Shown in pieces: positions 42,972 to 54,191 of a stretch of 64,000 nucleotides of DNA. Both the position numbers and the translations under genes were made by a program. The stretch's first letter is position 1, and each line of letters begins with the position of its first letter. The stretch is from Icerya purchasi (taxonomy: Eukaryota > Arthropoda > Insecta > Hemiptera > Monophlebidae): the NCBI GenBank assembly GCA_039619475.1, contig CM077115.1, positions 294,377,756-294,441,755 on the forward strand, given 5' to 3'. A model generated the notes under the pieces. That model made no database searches, was not told where the DNA came from, and saw only the letters and a program-made list of their open reading frames with translations.

Positions 42972-45392
42972 TTAAATTTTGATATATAAAGAAATAGAGG
43001 AAATGAACTCCGCTAAGATTGGAACAACATCTGGTGAAGGAAAGGAAAGTATGTAGGAAGCACAAAAAGGAGTAGGTAGTTTCAGGTGGAGAAGCTTAGT
43101 GTAGAGGAGGGAACGCTGCTGTACAAGAAGAGAGCATTTAAAAAGGATATGATTTGCATCACAAACACAGTCATGATCCGAGGGATGAAAATTGCAGTAT
43201 GGGGAAGAAACAATAGAAAAACGAAAGAGAGACGAAGGAAGACAATTATGGTTGAGACGAAGACATGTTATAGAGGAAATAACGGAACGACTGAAACCAG
43301 GGAAATCAGCAAACCAGGAACGTGATGAAGGAAGAGGTTGCAAGAGTTTGTAAAAGGAATGAGGATTGGAAAAAGAGGTAATGTAGGTATCCGACCATGA
43401 TTTGAGGTGTGCTCGTTTGGATGGAAAGAGGATATTATTGGCAGGAAATTTATTGATAAATTTGCCGCTATAGGAAGCAGAGCGAGCAAACGAGTCAACT
43501 AGATTGTTGCCTGCGATGCCGCTATGATTGGGAATCCAAAGAAGATCGATTTGAATGGAACGAACTAAGAAGAGATTTGCATTTAAGGAACGAATGGAAA
43601 GGATAATGTAGTCGCATGAAGAGGATGGAAAAGGGGAGGATATAGCCTGCAAGACGCTCATGGAGTCAGAACAAATAAGGTATTTATTATTATAGGAGGA
43701 AAGTGCAATGAACAGAACTGCACGGAGTATTGCATACGATTCTGCAGTGAAAATGGAACAGAAGGAAGGAAGTTTATAAAGTTCGTAGTGTGGAAGAGAA
43801 GAAATAAGAAAAGAAGCTCCGACCCCCTCAAGGCTTTTGGAACCATCCGTAAAGAGGACAGACGAAGAAGGAAATAGAGACCTCAAAGCTGCGTTGTACT
43901 CGCTTAAAGCGATAGAAGGTGAATATTTAGTATGAGAAGGAAGGAAAAACAAATTAGGAGGATATAAAAAATCTATAAAGCTGAATGTAAAGAACGGGAG
44001 TTTATGATATGTGTAGATAAATGAAGAATAAGGAGCAAGGCGTCGAGAGACATGAGAAAGAATAGGAATCTTCAGGGGAGAAAACCGCCAATTGGCCAGG
44101 ATGTAGGAATAAGCAGAAACTAATTTAGAAGACTTAATAGGAAGACGTTTTATGAGGAAGCTATCCCCAAGAAAGTATCTACGAATGTGTAAAGGATGAA
44201 TGTTGGCTTCTGACTGTAATGCAGGAATGGGGGAGAATTTCAGAACACCGAGGCAAAGACGAAGACATGAATTTTGGACTTTATCGAGTTTGGAAAGAAG
44301 ATGTTTAAGAGCATTGCCATAAATGAAGGAACAGTAATCAAGTTTGGAACGAATAGTAGATTTATATAGAATAAGAAGAACACTGGGGTCACCACCCCAT
44401 TTGTGTGGAGATAGAGCCTTTAATAAATTAGTTCTCTTAAGACAGGAAGTATATAGGTAGGAAATATGTTCGCAAAAGGATAAACGACTGTCTAGGAAAA
44501 CGCCAAGATAGCAGAAGGACCTAACTAATGGAATAGATAAATTGTTCAAAGAGACATTAATTAAGGAATTATTATAGGGACGAAAGGAAAAAACCATACA
44601 AACAGATTTAGAGGATGAAATGGTTAGATGGATGTTGGATAGAGCGGATTCAAGCAAGTTCAACGAATTATTGAGTTCATCTTTAGCAGAGAGGATGGAA
44701 GTTGAAGAGTAATAAATAAGAATATCATCCGCGAAAAGGAGTGTAGAGGCTGAGACGGGAAGAGAAGCTATTTCAAGCGAATAGATATTAAAAAGAGTAG
44801 GACTCAAACATGACCCTTGAGGAAGGCCACGGAATACACATCTAGAGCCAGAAAAGGAAGGAGTGGAAAGATAAATGGTTCTACTTTGAAAGAGCTGAAT
44901 TATCAGGGAAGAAAGTTGAACAGGAATGCCAATAGAAATCATCTTATTTTTAAGGGATGGAAGATGAACTTTATCGAAAGCAGAAACTACATCAACAAAG
45001 GCAGCGATCGTGTATTTTCTTTCGAGAAGAGCTTTATATATGTCAGAAAGAAAAAGGCTGATGCAGTCAGAAGAACCAAGACCAGGACGAAAACCGAACA
45101 TATTGTAGGAGACGAGATTATTATGTTCCAGCCACCAAACAAGGCGCCGGTTTAGCATACTCTCGAATAGTTTTCTTAAACAAGGAGCCAAAGAAATAGG
45201 TCGAAAAGAATTTGGAATTTTCTTAGGAATTGGGACAATTATAAATGCATTCCAAATAGGAGGTGTAAGTCCTGAGAGAAGAAAAGAATTGAAAATTTCG
45301 AGGAGAATTTTGAGTGAGAAATTAGAGAGATTTTTAAGAACAAGGAAGGAAATTTTGTCGATTCCTGGAGTCGAATTGGAGGATTTTTGCAA
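42972..45392 (-). CDS. I-type LINE ORF2, reverse transcriptase and RNase H part (806 codons open)
   Basis: Copies element RNA into DNA at a nicked target. From the first in-frame Met the order is FRPISLAPCLRKLFESM (63-79), AFVDVVSAFDKVH (catalytic Asp134), FRGLPQGSCLSPTLFN (188-202), LLFADDILIYY (Asp222, Asp223), CYLGVFLDSRLSF (294-306), then a connector. The RNase H domain follows with FTDGSKS (Asp516), TAESYA (Glu551), CSDSMS (Asp576), PNHSGIAGNN and VDSFA (Asp633). A zinc-knuckle-like CNFHPSDHDCVCDANHILFK-C lies at 733-753. All catalytic residues are present. The true ORF2 starts upstream in the EN part; a frameshift near 45,420 separates them. The only odd feature is that shift. Confidence 0.9.
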   Translation of the reverse strand: MQKSSNSTPGIDKISFLVLKNLSNFSLKILLEIFNSFLLSGLTPPIWNAFIIVPIPKKIPNSFRPISLAPCLRKLFESMLNRRLVWWLEHNNLVSYNMFGFRPGLGSSDCISLFLSDIYKALLERKYTIAAFVDVVSAFDKVHLPSLKNKMISIGIPVQLSSLIIQLFQSRTIYLSTPSFSGSRCVFRGLPQGSCLSPTLFNIYSLEIASLPVSASTLLFADDILIYYSSTSILSAKDELNNSLNLLESALSNIHLTISSSKSVCMVFSFRPYNNSLINVSLNNLSIPLVRSFCYLGVFLDSRLSFCEHISYLYTSCLKRTNLLKALSPHKWGGDPSVLLILYKSTIRSKLDYCSFIYGNALKHLLSKLDKVQNSCLRLCLGVLKFSPIPALQSEANIHPLHIRRYFLGDSFLIKRLPIKSSKLVSAYSYILANWRFSPLKIPILSHVSRRLAPYSSFIYTYHKLPFFTFSFIDFLYPPNLFFLPSHTKYSPSIALSEYNAALRSLFPSSSVLFTDGSKSLEGVGASFLISSLPHYELYKLPSFCSIFTAESYAILRAVLFIALSSYNNKYLICSDSMSVLQAISSPFPSSSCDYIILSIRSLNANLFLVRSIQIDLLWIPNHSGIAGNNLVDSFARSASYSGKFINKFPANNILFPSKRAHLKSWSDTYITSFSNPHSFYKLLQPLPSSRSWFADFPGFSRSVISSITCLRLNHNCLPSSLFRFSIVSSPYCNFHPSDHDCVCDANHILFKCSLLVQQRSLLYTKLLHLKLPTPFCASYILSFPSPDVVPILAEFISSISLYIKI

Positions 45393-46704
45393 CGAAAAGA
45401 GGAGTTCATTGAAGTGGAATCTGAAGTGAGGAAGTGAGATGAATTTGGAAGAGAAGAAGAAGGAGAGCTTACTTCGTCAAAGGAAGGAACATAACTGGGA
45501 GCTAGATTGTCAATAAAGGATTCAAGTATGTCAGAAGAGATGTTATGATAAGAAGGGTGTTCGGATTTGGGAGTTTTGAAGGCTTTGGCCATTCTCCAAA
45601 TTTGGGAAATAGACGTGGTCCGGGAAAAGGAAGAGCAAAATTTTTTCCAAGATTCCTTCTTGGCTTGTTTTAGGATGTATCTGGCTCTAGCGTTAGCTTT
45701 TCTATGGTCAATAAAATTTGAAAAGGAGGAACAGTGACGGAAGGTTCTAAAAGTAGCGACGCTGGCATCAAAAGCCACCTTGCAGTTATTATTCCACCAT
45801 AAGGATGAAGCTGCATGACGGCGAGGTTTAGAAGGCACTGGAGGTGATGAGGAAGAAAGGGCAAGTAAGATGGAATCTGTAAAGTATTTGTACTTTGAAA
45901 TAGGATCTAAGTGATGATGCAAAAGGGAAAGAGAAGAGTCAACAGAACGACTAAATTGTTCCCAATTAGTTTTGGGGATACACCATTTGGAGGCATAGAG
46001 GGGCTTGAATTAAGTGGATGATGGGGGAAGACTTTTGAACGATACAATAATAGGGACATGGTCACTTCCAAAAGTACCATCAAGAGTTTTCCAGGAACAG
46101 TTAAGAGCAAGATCAGGAGAAGAAAAGGAGAGATCGACTGCGCTAAAAATGGAAGGGCTTTTGTACAAAGTAGGAGATTGATCATTAAGGAGGATAAGAT
46201 TATGTCCGAGGATAATGTTTTCAAGAACCACTCCATTACTGTTTCGACTAGAACAACCCCAAAGAGGAGAATCAGCGTTCCAATCACCTCCAATAATGAA
46301 GGGGGAGGAATATTATTAAGAAAGGAGGGAAAGGAAAAATTATTGAGATTAAAATTCGGAGGAAAGTACGTACAGACTATGTTTAATGGGCGGGGAAAAA
46401 TGGAAGGAATAGAAATGTGGACTACATTCGGATCACGAGAAGATGGCACAGAAGAGAAGTGTACATTTTGAGATTGGAAATGTATATTATTTCTAATAAG
46501 GATGGCAGCACCACCGTAGCCGTCTATTCTATCAGAACGAACCACGGAGAAATCTTTAAGATGAAACGTTTCAGATTGTTTGAGCCATGATTCGGAAATT
46601 AAGGCAATGTGAATTTGATGTATATCAAGTAAACTCTCCAAGGCAAGTCTATTAGCTTTAAGGCTGCGACAATTCCACTGGAGAATGTTAAATTTGAAGG
46701 ACAT
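45239..46704 (-). pseudogene. I-type LINE ORF2, endonuclease and linker part (frameshifted)
   Basis: ATG at 46,704 begins MSFKFNILQWNCRSLKANRL, the Q-W-N start of apurinic/apyrimidinic-type endonucleases, then LISESWLKQSETF (Glu) and DGYGGAAILIRN. A frameshift near 46,295 moves the reading to ENIILGHNLILLNDQSPT, then TFGSDHVPIIVSF (Ser-Asp-His motif) at 46,010-46,231. A TAA at about 46,010 stops that frame, which then reopens as SSLWWNNNCKVAFDASVATF and on to TFKTPKSEHPS-like linker, ending at 45,239. The match to the other copy shows the intended frame. Nicks the target DNA strand when intact. Confidence 0.88.
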
Positions 46705-46849
46705 ATTGAAAAATTAAAAAGAGGGAGAGAAACATAAACGAAAAAGGAGAATAAGTAAGGAGAGAATTAAGTTAAAACAGAGTTAAAATTTATCTAGAAG
46801 GTGAAGGAGAATGTATTTGCGAGTGCAAAGGTGAAGCAAAGAATAAGGA

Positions 46850-48047
46850 TTATTTAAGGTGAAGGTTACTGGAAAGAAAAGCGGAAAGAGAATTAGCAAA
46901 GTTTGAAGAGGAGTCAACGTTAAAGGATGATATCAAGTCCAAAATGGCTGTTGAGAGATTATTAATGGAAGGAGAAAATTCAGAAAAAGAAGAGAGGTTA
47001 GAAGGATTGTTAGAAGAATCGTTACTAGAGGATGGGTATGGTTTGCTTAGTGCCCATCCATTTGTGGGAGAAGGAATATGATAGACAGGAAGAGAAGGAA
47101 AATGGGGAGTAGGCTTAGAAGAGAATTTAGGCGATTTTGTTTTACGGAACGTTAAAGATTTAGTTGGAGGTGAAGAATGAATAGTAGGAAAATTGTGAGT
47201 GTTATGAAGAGGAACAGAAACAGATGCGCGATTTGCATATGAAAAAGCTTGAGACACTAAGGAATTATCCTTGTGCTTTGATGCTTCATGGAAAGATAGG
47301 TTTTCATACGCCATGATTCTTTTGATGTCCTTTTGTCTAATCCATTCAGGACATCTACGGTCATAAGAACAGTGGTCACCTTTGCAACTACGACAAACAG
47401 GAGGATTTTGAGTATTTGGGCAGTCTGATAAGGAATGCTTAGAAGAGTAGTGAGAACAGACAGTATTAGAACTACGACAGTGCCTCGCAATATGACCAAA
47501 TAAGAAACACTTGGAACATTGTGTAGGAGGTCTGACGCTAGGCAGAACTTGGAAACGGAGTTTAAAAATAGTAATAAATTCTGGAAGGAAGGATTTAGTA
47601 AATTTGATTTCAACTGATCTAGTAGGTGTCTTTTTACCTTCGACGGTTTTTAAAATGCGCCTGATAGAGGAAAAGGGTATAGAAGATTCAAGCCCCTCCA
47701 GTATTTCTTCTTCAGAGAAGGAAGGATCAACTCCAGAAATAACTCCCAATTTGTAAATGGAATTAACTGGGATAAAAGCTTTAAAAGGATGAGTTCTGAA
47801 GGAAGGAGTAGCAGAAAGAACTGAAGGGAAGAAAACAGATATTCGATTTCTACCTAGGGTAGTAATGTTAGAATAGGAAGAGGAGATTGTACCAAGGAGT
47901 CGGGCCACCGCCAATGGATGATAATTCCCAATGTTATTTTGTGTTGAATTATATTCTACAATTATAGAATAGGGTCCTGGATGGTCGGAGGGGTAGACCT
48001 CGGGACTACTGTGAATTAAACTATTATTATCATCATCAATATTGTTA

Positions 48048-48084
<37 letters not shown>

Positions 48085-48520
48085 CGTTGGCATTATTATT
48101 ATTATTATCATTGGCATTATTATTATTATTATCATTAGCATTATTATTATTATTGCTGTTACTATGTTCACTACTACCGTTTTTAACAGGGTTATTATTG
48201 TTGTTATTGATATTATTCTTACTTCCGTTGTTATTACTATTTTTAATACTAAAATTTTCAACGGCTTTAGAGACGGTTTCATTATTATTATTATTTTTAT
48301 TGTTACTATTATTGATTATATTAGTGGGAGCGTTGAGATCAGTTTGAGACAGCCGTAGATCCTTGCTAGGCAGAGTCACGGTCGGTGAAAGGGGGCCGGA
48401 AGGTTTACGCTTTACGGCAGCGTCGGTTTCCATCAGGTTGAGACTTAAATTATTCTTATTGGTATTGAATTTCGTATCTTTGGAGGAGGCCGCCGGGCGG
48501 CCCCCACTGGACGAACTCAT
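46850..48520 (-). CDS. I-type LINE ORF1, Gag-like nucleic-acid-binding protein, 556 codons
   Basis: Intact from ATG to stop. Residues 1-65 hold KRKPSGPLSPTV and LPSKDLRLSQTD blocks conserved in other copies. Residues about 70-165 are an Asn-rich tract with repeated ANDNNNNN. An RRM/Gag-type domain at 185-330 reads YKLGVISGVDPSFSEEEILE then LPSVRPPTQ. Three Cys/His knuckles follow: CSKCFLFGHIARHC (335-348), CSHYSSKHSLSDC (355-367), CRSCKGDHCSYDRRC (376-390), followed by PEWIRQKDIKRIMAYENLSF. The tail is Ser/Pro-rich. It binds element RNA in the cytoplasm. The AAT codon tract is long enough to make every reading frame on both strands open. Confidence 0.92.
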
Positions 48521-48802
48521 CGATCGATTAAATTAAAATAAATAAATAAATAATAATTGGAAAAAAGAAAAAAGAAAAAAAAAACACGACAGAATTCGAG
48601 TGTCTGAAGTACCGAAAGACGAACTAAAATTGTCAGCTGTCGAAATGAGCAGGCGAAATACGCGCACGAAATAGTAAAATCAGAACAATCTCACCGGTGG
48701 TTTTATCGCTACGATGATAACGAAAATGCCGAAGAAATCGAAGATGATGTTGTTATCGGAGAACAATTGTTATCTATTAAACAACGCGAACGAACAACCG
48801 CT
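48521..48802 (-). promoter_or_regulatory. 5' UTR and likely internal promoter of the minus-strand I-type LINE
   Basis: 282 bp between the ORF1 ATG and the 5' target duplication. It is less AT-rich at its outer end (around 48,600-48,720, with several CpG) than at its inner poly-A/T-rich end. I-type LINEs carry their promoter in the 5' UTR; no core element is certain here. Confidence 0.45.
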
Positions 48803-48808
48803 AAATAT

Positions 48809-49445
48809 ATGCTCTCATTGTGCTTTTTTTTTTTTTTTTTTTTTTTTTTTATTGGCTCTTGGCCGAAATTGTAAAGGCTCTCATTGTGCTTATGATCGTA
48901 CGTTCCCGGAATGGGTGAGACAAAAATAAATTAAGCGCATTATGGCATTCGAAAATATCTCTTTCCACGAGGCATCTAATTTTAAAAATAGTAATTTAAT
49001 CTCCCAGACTTCCTCATATGCCGATCGTGCTTCGTTTCCTGCTTCCTGTTCTAATGCATCGTCTAAGTTCTCGCATGCATTTCCTAAATCTATTCCGCGG
49101 CCTAAATCTCCGACTTTTCATAAACGTCCTAATTCTAAATCCTATTCTAAACCTTCCCCACAGTTTCCTGCCCTTCCTTCTAACCACTTTCCGTCGCCCT
49201 CTAATGGTTGGGCTTTTAATAGTTCCTCTTCTACTAGTAATTCTACATTCATTAATTTAGTTCATGACGCTTCCAGTTCCACTTCCGTTTCTACTTCCAA
49301 AGCTCCTTCATCCACTGCTTTTCCTACAGCTAATTTTATAGCTGAAGCGATTTTAGATCTTCTTGCATCCAATAACACTGATTCTTCTTCCTCCCTTGTT
49401 GACTCCCTACCTCTCTTCTTATCTAACTACATCCACCTTAATTAG
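48809..49445 (+). pseudogene. plus-strand I-type LINE: second part of ORF1
   Basis: Continues the ORF1 broken at 42,896: ICSHC, then a 30-base T-run replacing the second knuckle, then RNCKGSHCAYDRTFPEWVRQ, an in-frame TAA, and IKRIMAFENISFHEASN. The Ser/Pro-rich tail runs from 48,942 to the stop at 49,443-49,445 and ends SLPLFLSNYIHLN, against LSAFLSSNLHLK in the other copy. Two 15-bp direct repeats (gctctcattgtgctt at 48,810-48,824 and at about 48,877-48,891) bracket the T-run. Confidence 0.85.
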
Positions 49446-50329
49446 TAATTCTTCTCACTTTCGTTATAAAGTGAAAGTGAATGCAACCGGGGCTAACCTT
49501 TTTTCTCCCACTTCGTTTTTTCTCTGCTTTTTCTGTTTTCTCCCTCTTCTCTTTTCACGATCATTATTATTATTACTATTAATTTTTCCTTTTATATTAG
49601 TTTCCTCCTCCTCTGGATTTTAAGACACTTGAGTATATTGCCCAGAGGCGGACATGCAGCAGTTGCTTTTTTCATATTTCAATGTACTGACGCTGCTGTG
49701 ACTAAAATCACTGCCTGCCTCAGATACATTAACTTTATTCGTGTCATTATGCAGTGTACTCTTGTCTTAAAATTTTTGAGACTAAGGCACTTTGACACTT
49801 TTTTACGCTATTGTAATTTACATTATATTCTCGCAAAATTAAGACAATTATCGAGAATCATAGCGACTATAAATTTCGCCCTTTTATGTACTTAGCTGCA
49901 ATCGGCTACGAATCATTTTGTCCGATACCTCTAAAATCCTGTTTCTTACTTTTAATTTTTTCTTTTATTTACTCCAGTCCAGCATCCATCATTGTCTTCT
50001 TTCTATCAACAGTTTACTTTTGTTTAATTATATTTATTTATTCCTTCTATTTTCTTATTAACTTTCCTCACAACTTGCTAACCCCAATTTTCCTCCACCC
50101 ATTAAAGTTTCTTTCCTTCTGGTTTTTTTTTTGCTTCTTTTTTTATTCTTTTTTTACTTTGTAATTATCTTTTATTTTACTCTACCTCGCTGTTTTTCTT
50201 CTGGCATTCTCTATGTTTCTCTTCCTTTCCCTCCCCCTCTATCTTTTTGTTTTTTCTTTATTTCTTTTTCTTTTCCCTACTCAAGTCTTTTCTTTTTATA
50301 ATTTACTACGCCGGGTACTTCTAATATTT
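49446..50329 (+). other. spacer between ORF1 and ORF2 of the plus-strand LINE, enlarged
   Basis: About 880 bp where the other copy has 145 bp, so some 700 bp have been inserted or diverged. It is T/C-rich with no recognisable motif. A run of hydrophobic open frames reflects the composition only. Confidence 0.5.
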
Positions 50330-52814
50330 TATAGTGGAACTGTCGCAGCCTTAGAGCCAACAAAAATTCATTAGAGGGTCTGTTAGACATTCATAGTATT
50401 AACGTTGCACTAATTTCTGAAACGTGGCTACGGTCGGATATGAATATTAATTTTCATGGGTATAAGATAATCAGATGCGACCGTGACGATGGTTATGGTG
50501 GATCTGCAATCCTTATTAGGGACGGCATTTTATTTCAATCTCATGATGTTTCCTTTAATTCCCCTTCTAGTCCTAAGCAGCCTAATATTGTACACATTTC
50601 CATCCCTTCCAATGCAGCTCGTCCGCTTAATATTATGTTTATCTATGTTCCTCCTAGTTTCGACCTTCATCACTTTCCTTTCGTTCTTTTTCTCAGATCT
50701 ATCCCACATCCATTCATCAGGGGGGGGGGGGGGCTGGAATGCTCAGTCACCCTCATGGGGTTGCTCAAACCATAACAACAACGGTACTGTTCTTGAAAAT
50801 CTTGTTCTTTCTAATGATTTAGTCCTCCTTAATGATCTCTCTCCTACCTACTACAAAAGTCCATCTAGTTATAGTTCTCTCGATTTAACGTTCTCATCTC
50901 CTTCTATTGGTTTTGATTATAATTGGTCAACTCTCATGGGCTCGTATAGCAGTGACCATATTCCTATTCTAATTAATTCCCAGAATCCTTCTTCTCCTTT
51001 TTGTTCCAAACCTCTCAATTACCTTCGATGGAACTTGTCCAAAATTAATTGGGCCCTGTTCCACTCCTTAATTGATTCTACGCTTCCTAAATTTCTAGAT
51101 GGCTCTGACCCTGTATTTCACTACCATCAATTCCTAAATTCTATTACAAATGCTCTTTCGTTGTCTTCTCCTCCTTGTAAACCGTCATCGTCAGGTCATC
51201 GTGAATCAGCATCGTTCCTCTGGTGGAACGAAGAATGCAACAGCGCTTTCGATCATAGTGGCGCTACATTTAGAATTTTCCGGTCTAGTCGTACACGCGA
51301 AAACTTTCTTGCTCACAAAAGGGCCAATGCAAGGGCTAGGTTTATTCTAAAATTATCTAAGAAATCCTCTTGGAAAAATTTCTGTTCATCTTTTTCGAGA
51401 ATTACTCCTCTTAATCATATCTGGAAAATGGCCAGAGCTTTCAAATTCCCTTCTTCTGAACGTCCTTCTATCCATACTATTTCCTCCGACAGTTTGTCTT
51501 CTTTTCTTGATACTGTTGCTCCTGCTTATGTTCCCAACGTTGATGAATCCTGTCCGCTTCCAGTTACAGAAGACTCTAATCCTCATTTTCTTACCTTTGC
51601 GTTTAATATTAATGAATTAAAATCCATTCTTAAAAAATCTTCTAGCCCCACTCCGGGTCATGATGGTATTCCCTTCTCTGTCCTAAAAAAGTTATCCGAT
51701 CATGCTTTCCAAACTCTTCTCTGTATATTCAACTCATTTCTGTCCAGAGGAGTCACTCCTCCTGCCTTGAACACCTTTATTATCATTCCTATCCCTAAGC
51801 AAAACTCCTCTCTTCGTCCGATCTCCCTAGCATCGTGTATCAGAAAACTGTTTGCGGACATGCTTAACAAGCGCCTGGTCTGTTGGCTCGAACACAATAA
51901 CGTTTTTCCTTCTAATATGTTTGGTTTCCGCCCTGGCTTAAGTCCTGCTGACTGCGTCAGTTTTTTTGTTTCCTATATCTATAAATCTTTCATCGATAAA
52001 CAGTACACATTAGATACTTTTATTGATGTTTCCAGTGCTTTTGATAATGTTCATCTCCCTACTCTTCGAGATAGAATGATAGTAATTAACATCCCGATAC
52101 ATTTCTCTTCCCTCATTGTTTAACTTGATGTTAAATTATACTGTTCTCCTGTCTTCCTGTTCATTCGAGGTTTCAAGATTTGTTTCTCGTGGTCTTCCAC
52201 GAGGATCCTGGCTTAGTCCTACTCTTTTTAATATCTATACTATTTCTGTTGCTTCTCTTTCTATGAACTCCTCTTCCTTATTTTTTGCCGATGACATTCT
52301 TCTCTTTTCCTCATCCCACGATATTGTAGATGCTAACGAAAAAGTCAATGCATCTCTATCTACTTTGGAACAATCTCTTTCCTCTCTGAATCTTTCTATT
52401 TCTCCTATAAAATCTTCTTGTATTGTCTTTTCTCTACGTCCTTTTAATCCCGCTTTACTTTCTATATCCTTAAACTCCAAACTTATCCCTCGTAGGAATT
52501 GCTTTTGCTATCTCGGTGTATTCCTTAACAGTCGTCTGTCCTTTTATGAACATATTAATTTCCTTTCCTGTTCTGCCCTTAAAAGACTGAACCTACTAAA
52601 AGCTCTTTCCTCAACAAAATGGGGAGGCGATCCTTTTCTCCTCATTTCCTTGTTCAAGTCGATTATCCGTTCCAAATTCGATTACTGTTCCTTTATCTAT
52701 GGCTCTGCTTCCAAATCACTTATTTTCAAGCTGGATATAATGCAAAATTCTTGTATTCGTTTTTGCCTTGGTGCTCTTAGATCTTCTCGAATACCAGCAG
52801 TTCTCGCTGAACTA
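50330..52814 (+). pseudogene. plus-strand I-type LINE: ORF2 endonuclease and reverse transcriptase
   Basis: The start reads IL, then TAG in place of Gln, then WNCRSLRANKNSLEGLLDIH, ISETWLRSDM and DGYGGSAILIRDGI. A run of 14 G (50,720-50,733) shifts the frame at the point where the family has GG.WNA. The 546-codon frame (50,483-52,123) carries NLVLSNDLVLLNDLSPTYYK, SYSSDHIPILIN, LRPISLASCIRKLFADM, FGFRPGLSPADCVSFF and TFIDVSSAFDNVHLP. A second shift near 52,110 leads to RGLPRGSWLSPTLFNIYT, SLFFADDILLFSSS (FADD kept) and CYLGVFLNSRLSFYEHI. It stops at RIPAVLAE (about 52,814), where an R1-like LINE begins. Confidence 0.88.
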
Positions 52815-54191
52815 AACAGAGAAATAAAATTCTATAATAATGAAGAATTAATATATTGAAAAACACTAAATGCAGGAGTACTGCAGGGATCAGCACTATC
52901 CCCAACTATTTTTAACATTGCGATGGCTAAGGTACATAATGTATGTGACCTTAATGGGAATAATATGGAACTAATAAGCTATGCAGATGATCTTCTATTA
53001 AAGCAGGGATTCAGGATGTCAAAGATATCAAACCAATTAACACCGTCATCAAGGCAATAAATAACACTTTGAAACAATTAGGGCTAAAAATAAATCCTAA
53101 GAAAACAAACAGCATTTTAGTAACAAGGAAACACAAGAAAGAAAATATAAAAGAAGACATAGGAAAGGAACTGAAACTGGAAGATTCAAACATACTTTTA
53201 AATAAGGAAATGAAGTATCTGGGCATCATATTAGATGAAAACCTCAATTTCACTAGTCACATCAATTATCATATAGTAGGAAGAATCAAAAAAGTTTACA
53301 GCAAAATAACTGCTCTATACAACAATATATCTTTGGCATCAAATCTACAGACAGAAAAATTATATATTCGGCGTTATTTAGGTCCATAATAGAATATGGC
53401 AGCACAATATACTACCCCAAAATGAAAAAAGAAGATAAAAAAAAGATTAGAAAAGAGCAACGGAAAATATTATTGGGAATTATATCTGCATATAGAACGG
53501 TATCGTATACTGCAACCAATGTAATTGCAGGAGTATTACCTATTGACCTACAGATACAGCAAAGCAATGAAATTAAAGCAATAAAATCATCAAGCATTAC
53601 CGACAAACAAAAAAAAGAAAACATAAAGGAAATAAAAATTAAATATAACAACCTCTGGCAAGAGGAGTATAACGCTGAAAAAACAGGAAGAAGAACCTTT
53701 AAACTAATTCCAAATATCGAAGAAAGACTTAAAAATAAGATACTAGAACCTAATTTCTACCTCACTCAATTTTTAACAGGACATGGAAATTTTGGAGAAT
53801 ACTTCAAAAAATATAAAATAACAGAAAAAGACACATGCATAAACTGTAAAAAAGACATAATAGACACTCCGGATCATTCCTTTTTAAGCTGTCCAAACTT
53901 CAGTCAAATCAGGATAAAATATAAAATAAAAGAAATCAATGAGAAATGGTTTACCAACCGGAAAAACACAAAATCAACGGAGGAATATGTAAATGAAATA
54001 ATGAAAACCAAAGAGAAATGCATTTAAATAATTAGGTATTAACGTTAAGTCGCGTACTTAATTAATATAATTGTGATGATCTGCGGAACACTGATAAGCG
54101 AATTCAGCAAAAAGTGATCCTCAGGCCATAATACTGCTATTGTAAAATTGTATTTTATAATAAATGAATTAAAAAAAAAAAAAAAAAAAAT
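52815..54191 (+). mobile_element. R1-like LINE, 5'-truncated, with poly-A tail
   Basis: Begins in the reverse transcriptase with NREIKFYNNEELIY, a stop, then AGVLQGSALSPTIFNIAM and LISYADDLLL. One shift leads to LGLKINPKKTNSILVTRKH and MKYLGIILDENLNFTSHINY (53,069-53,389). Another leads to KKIRKEQRKILLGIISAYRT, FLTGHGNFGEYFKKYKI and a C-terminal zinc knuckle with CINC...HSFLSC (53,422-54,027). A 3' UTR of about 140 bp ends in AATAAATGAATT and poly-A (54,170-54,190). Endonuclease is missing. Its A-rich codon use differs sharply from the T/C-rich I-type copies around it. Confidence 0.87.

Larger units (their letters stand above)
42897..48802 (-). mobile_element. nearly complete I-type LINE, about 5.9 kb, with TSD aaatat
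   Basis: Runs from the poly-A tail (T-run 42,897-42,918 on the plus strand) through a short 3' UTR, ORF2, a 145-bp spacer, ORF1, and about 280 bp of 5' UTR. The hexamer aaatat occurs at 42,891-42,896 and again at 48,803-48,808. Joining the flanks restores SSNICSHC of the ORF1 it landed in. The element has two ORFs: a Gag-like protein with zinc knuckles, and endonuclease, reverse transcriptase and RNase H. RNase H places it with the I group. One stop and two frameshifts in ORF2 are the only visible lesions. Confidence 0.93.

Noticed and set aside
44817..46471. Plus-strand frames of 112 and 137 codons
   Set aside because: They are Lys/Arg-rich antisense of the minus-strand LINE ORF2.
48016..48358. 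Poly-Leu, poly-Ile and similar frames around the Asn-codon tract (also at 42,135-42,357 and 54,217-54,556)
   Set aside because: They are alternate frames of the trinucleotide repeat inside LINE ORF1.
48810..48891. Clean target-site duplication of a tiny LINE tail
   Set aside because: The sequence inside includes native ORF1 codons (RNCKG), so simple insertion does not explain it; kept only as an ambiguous finding.
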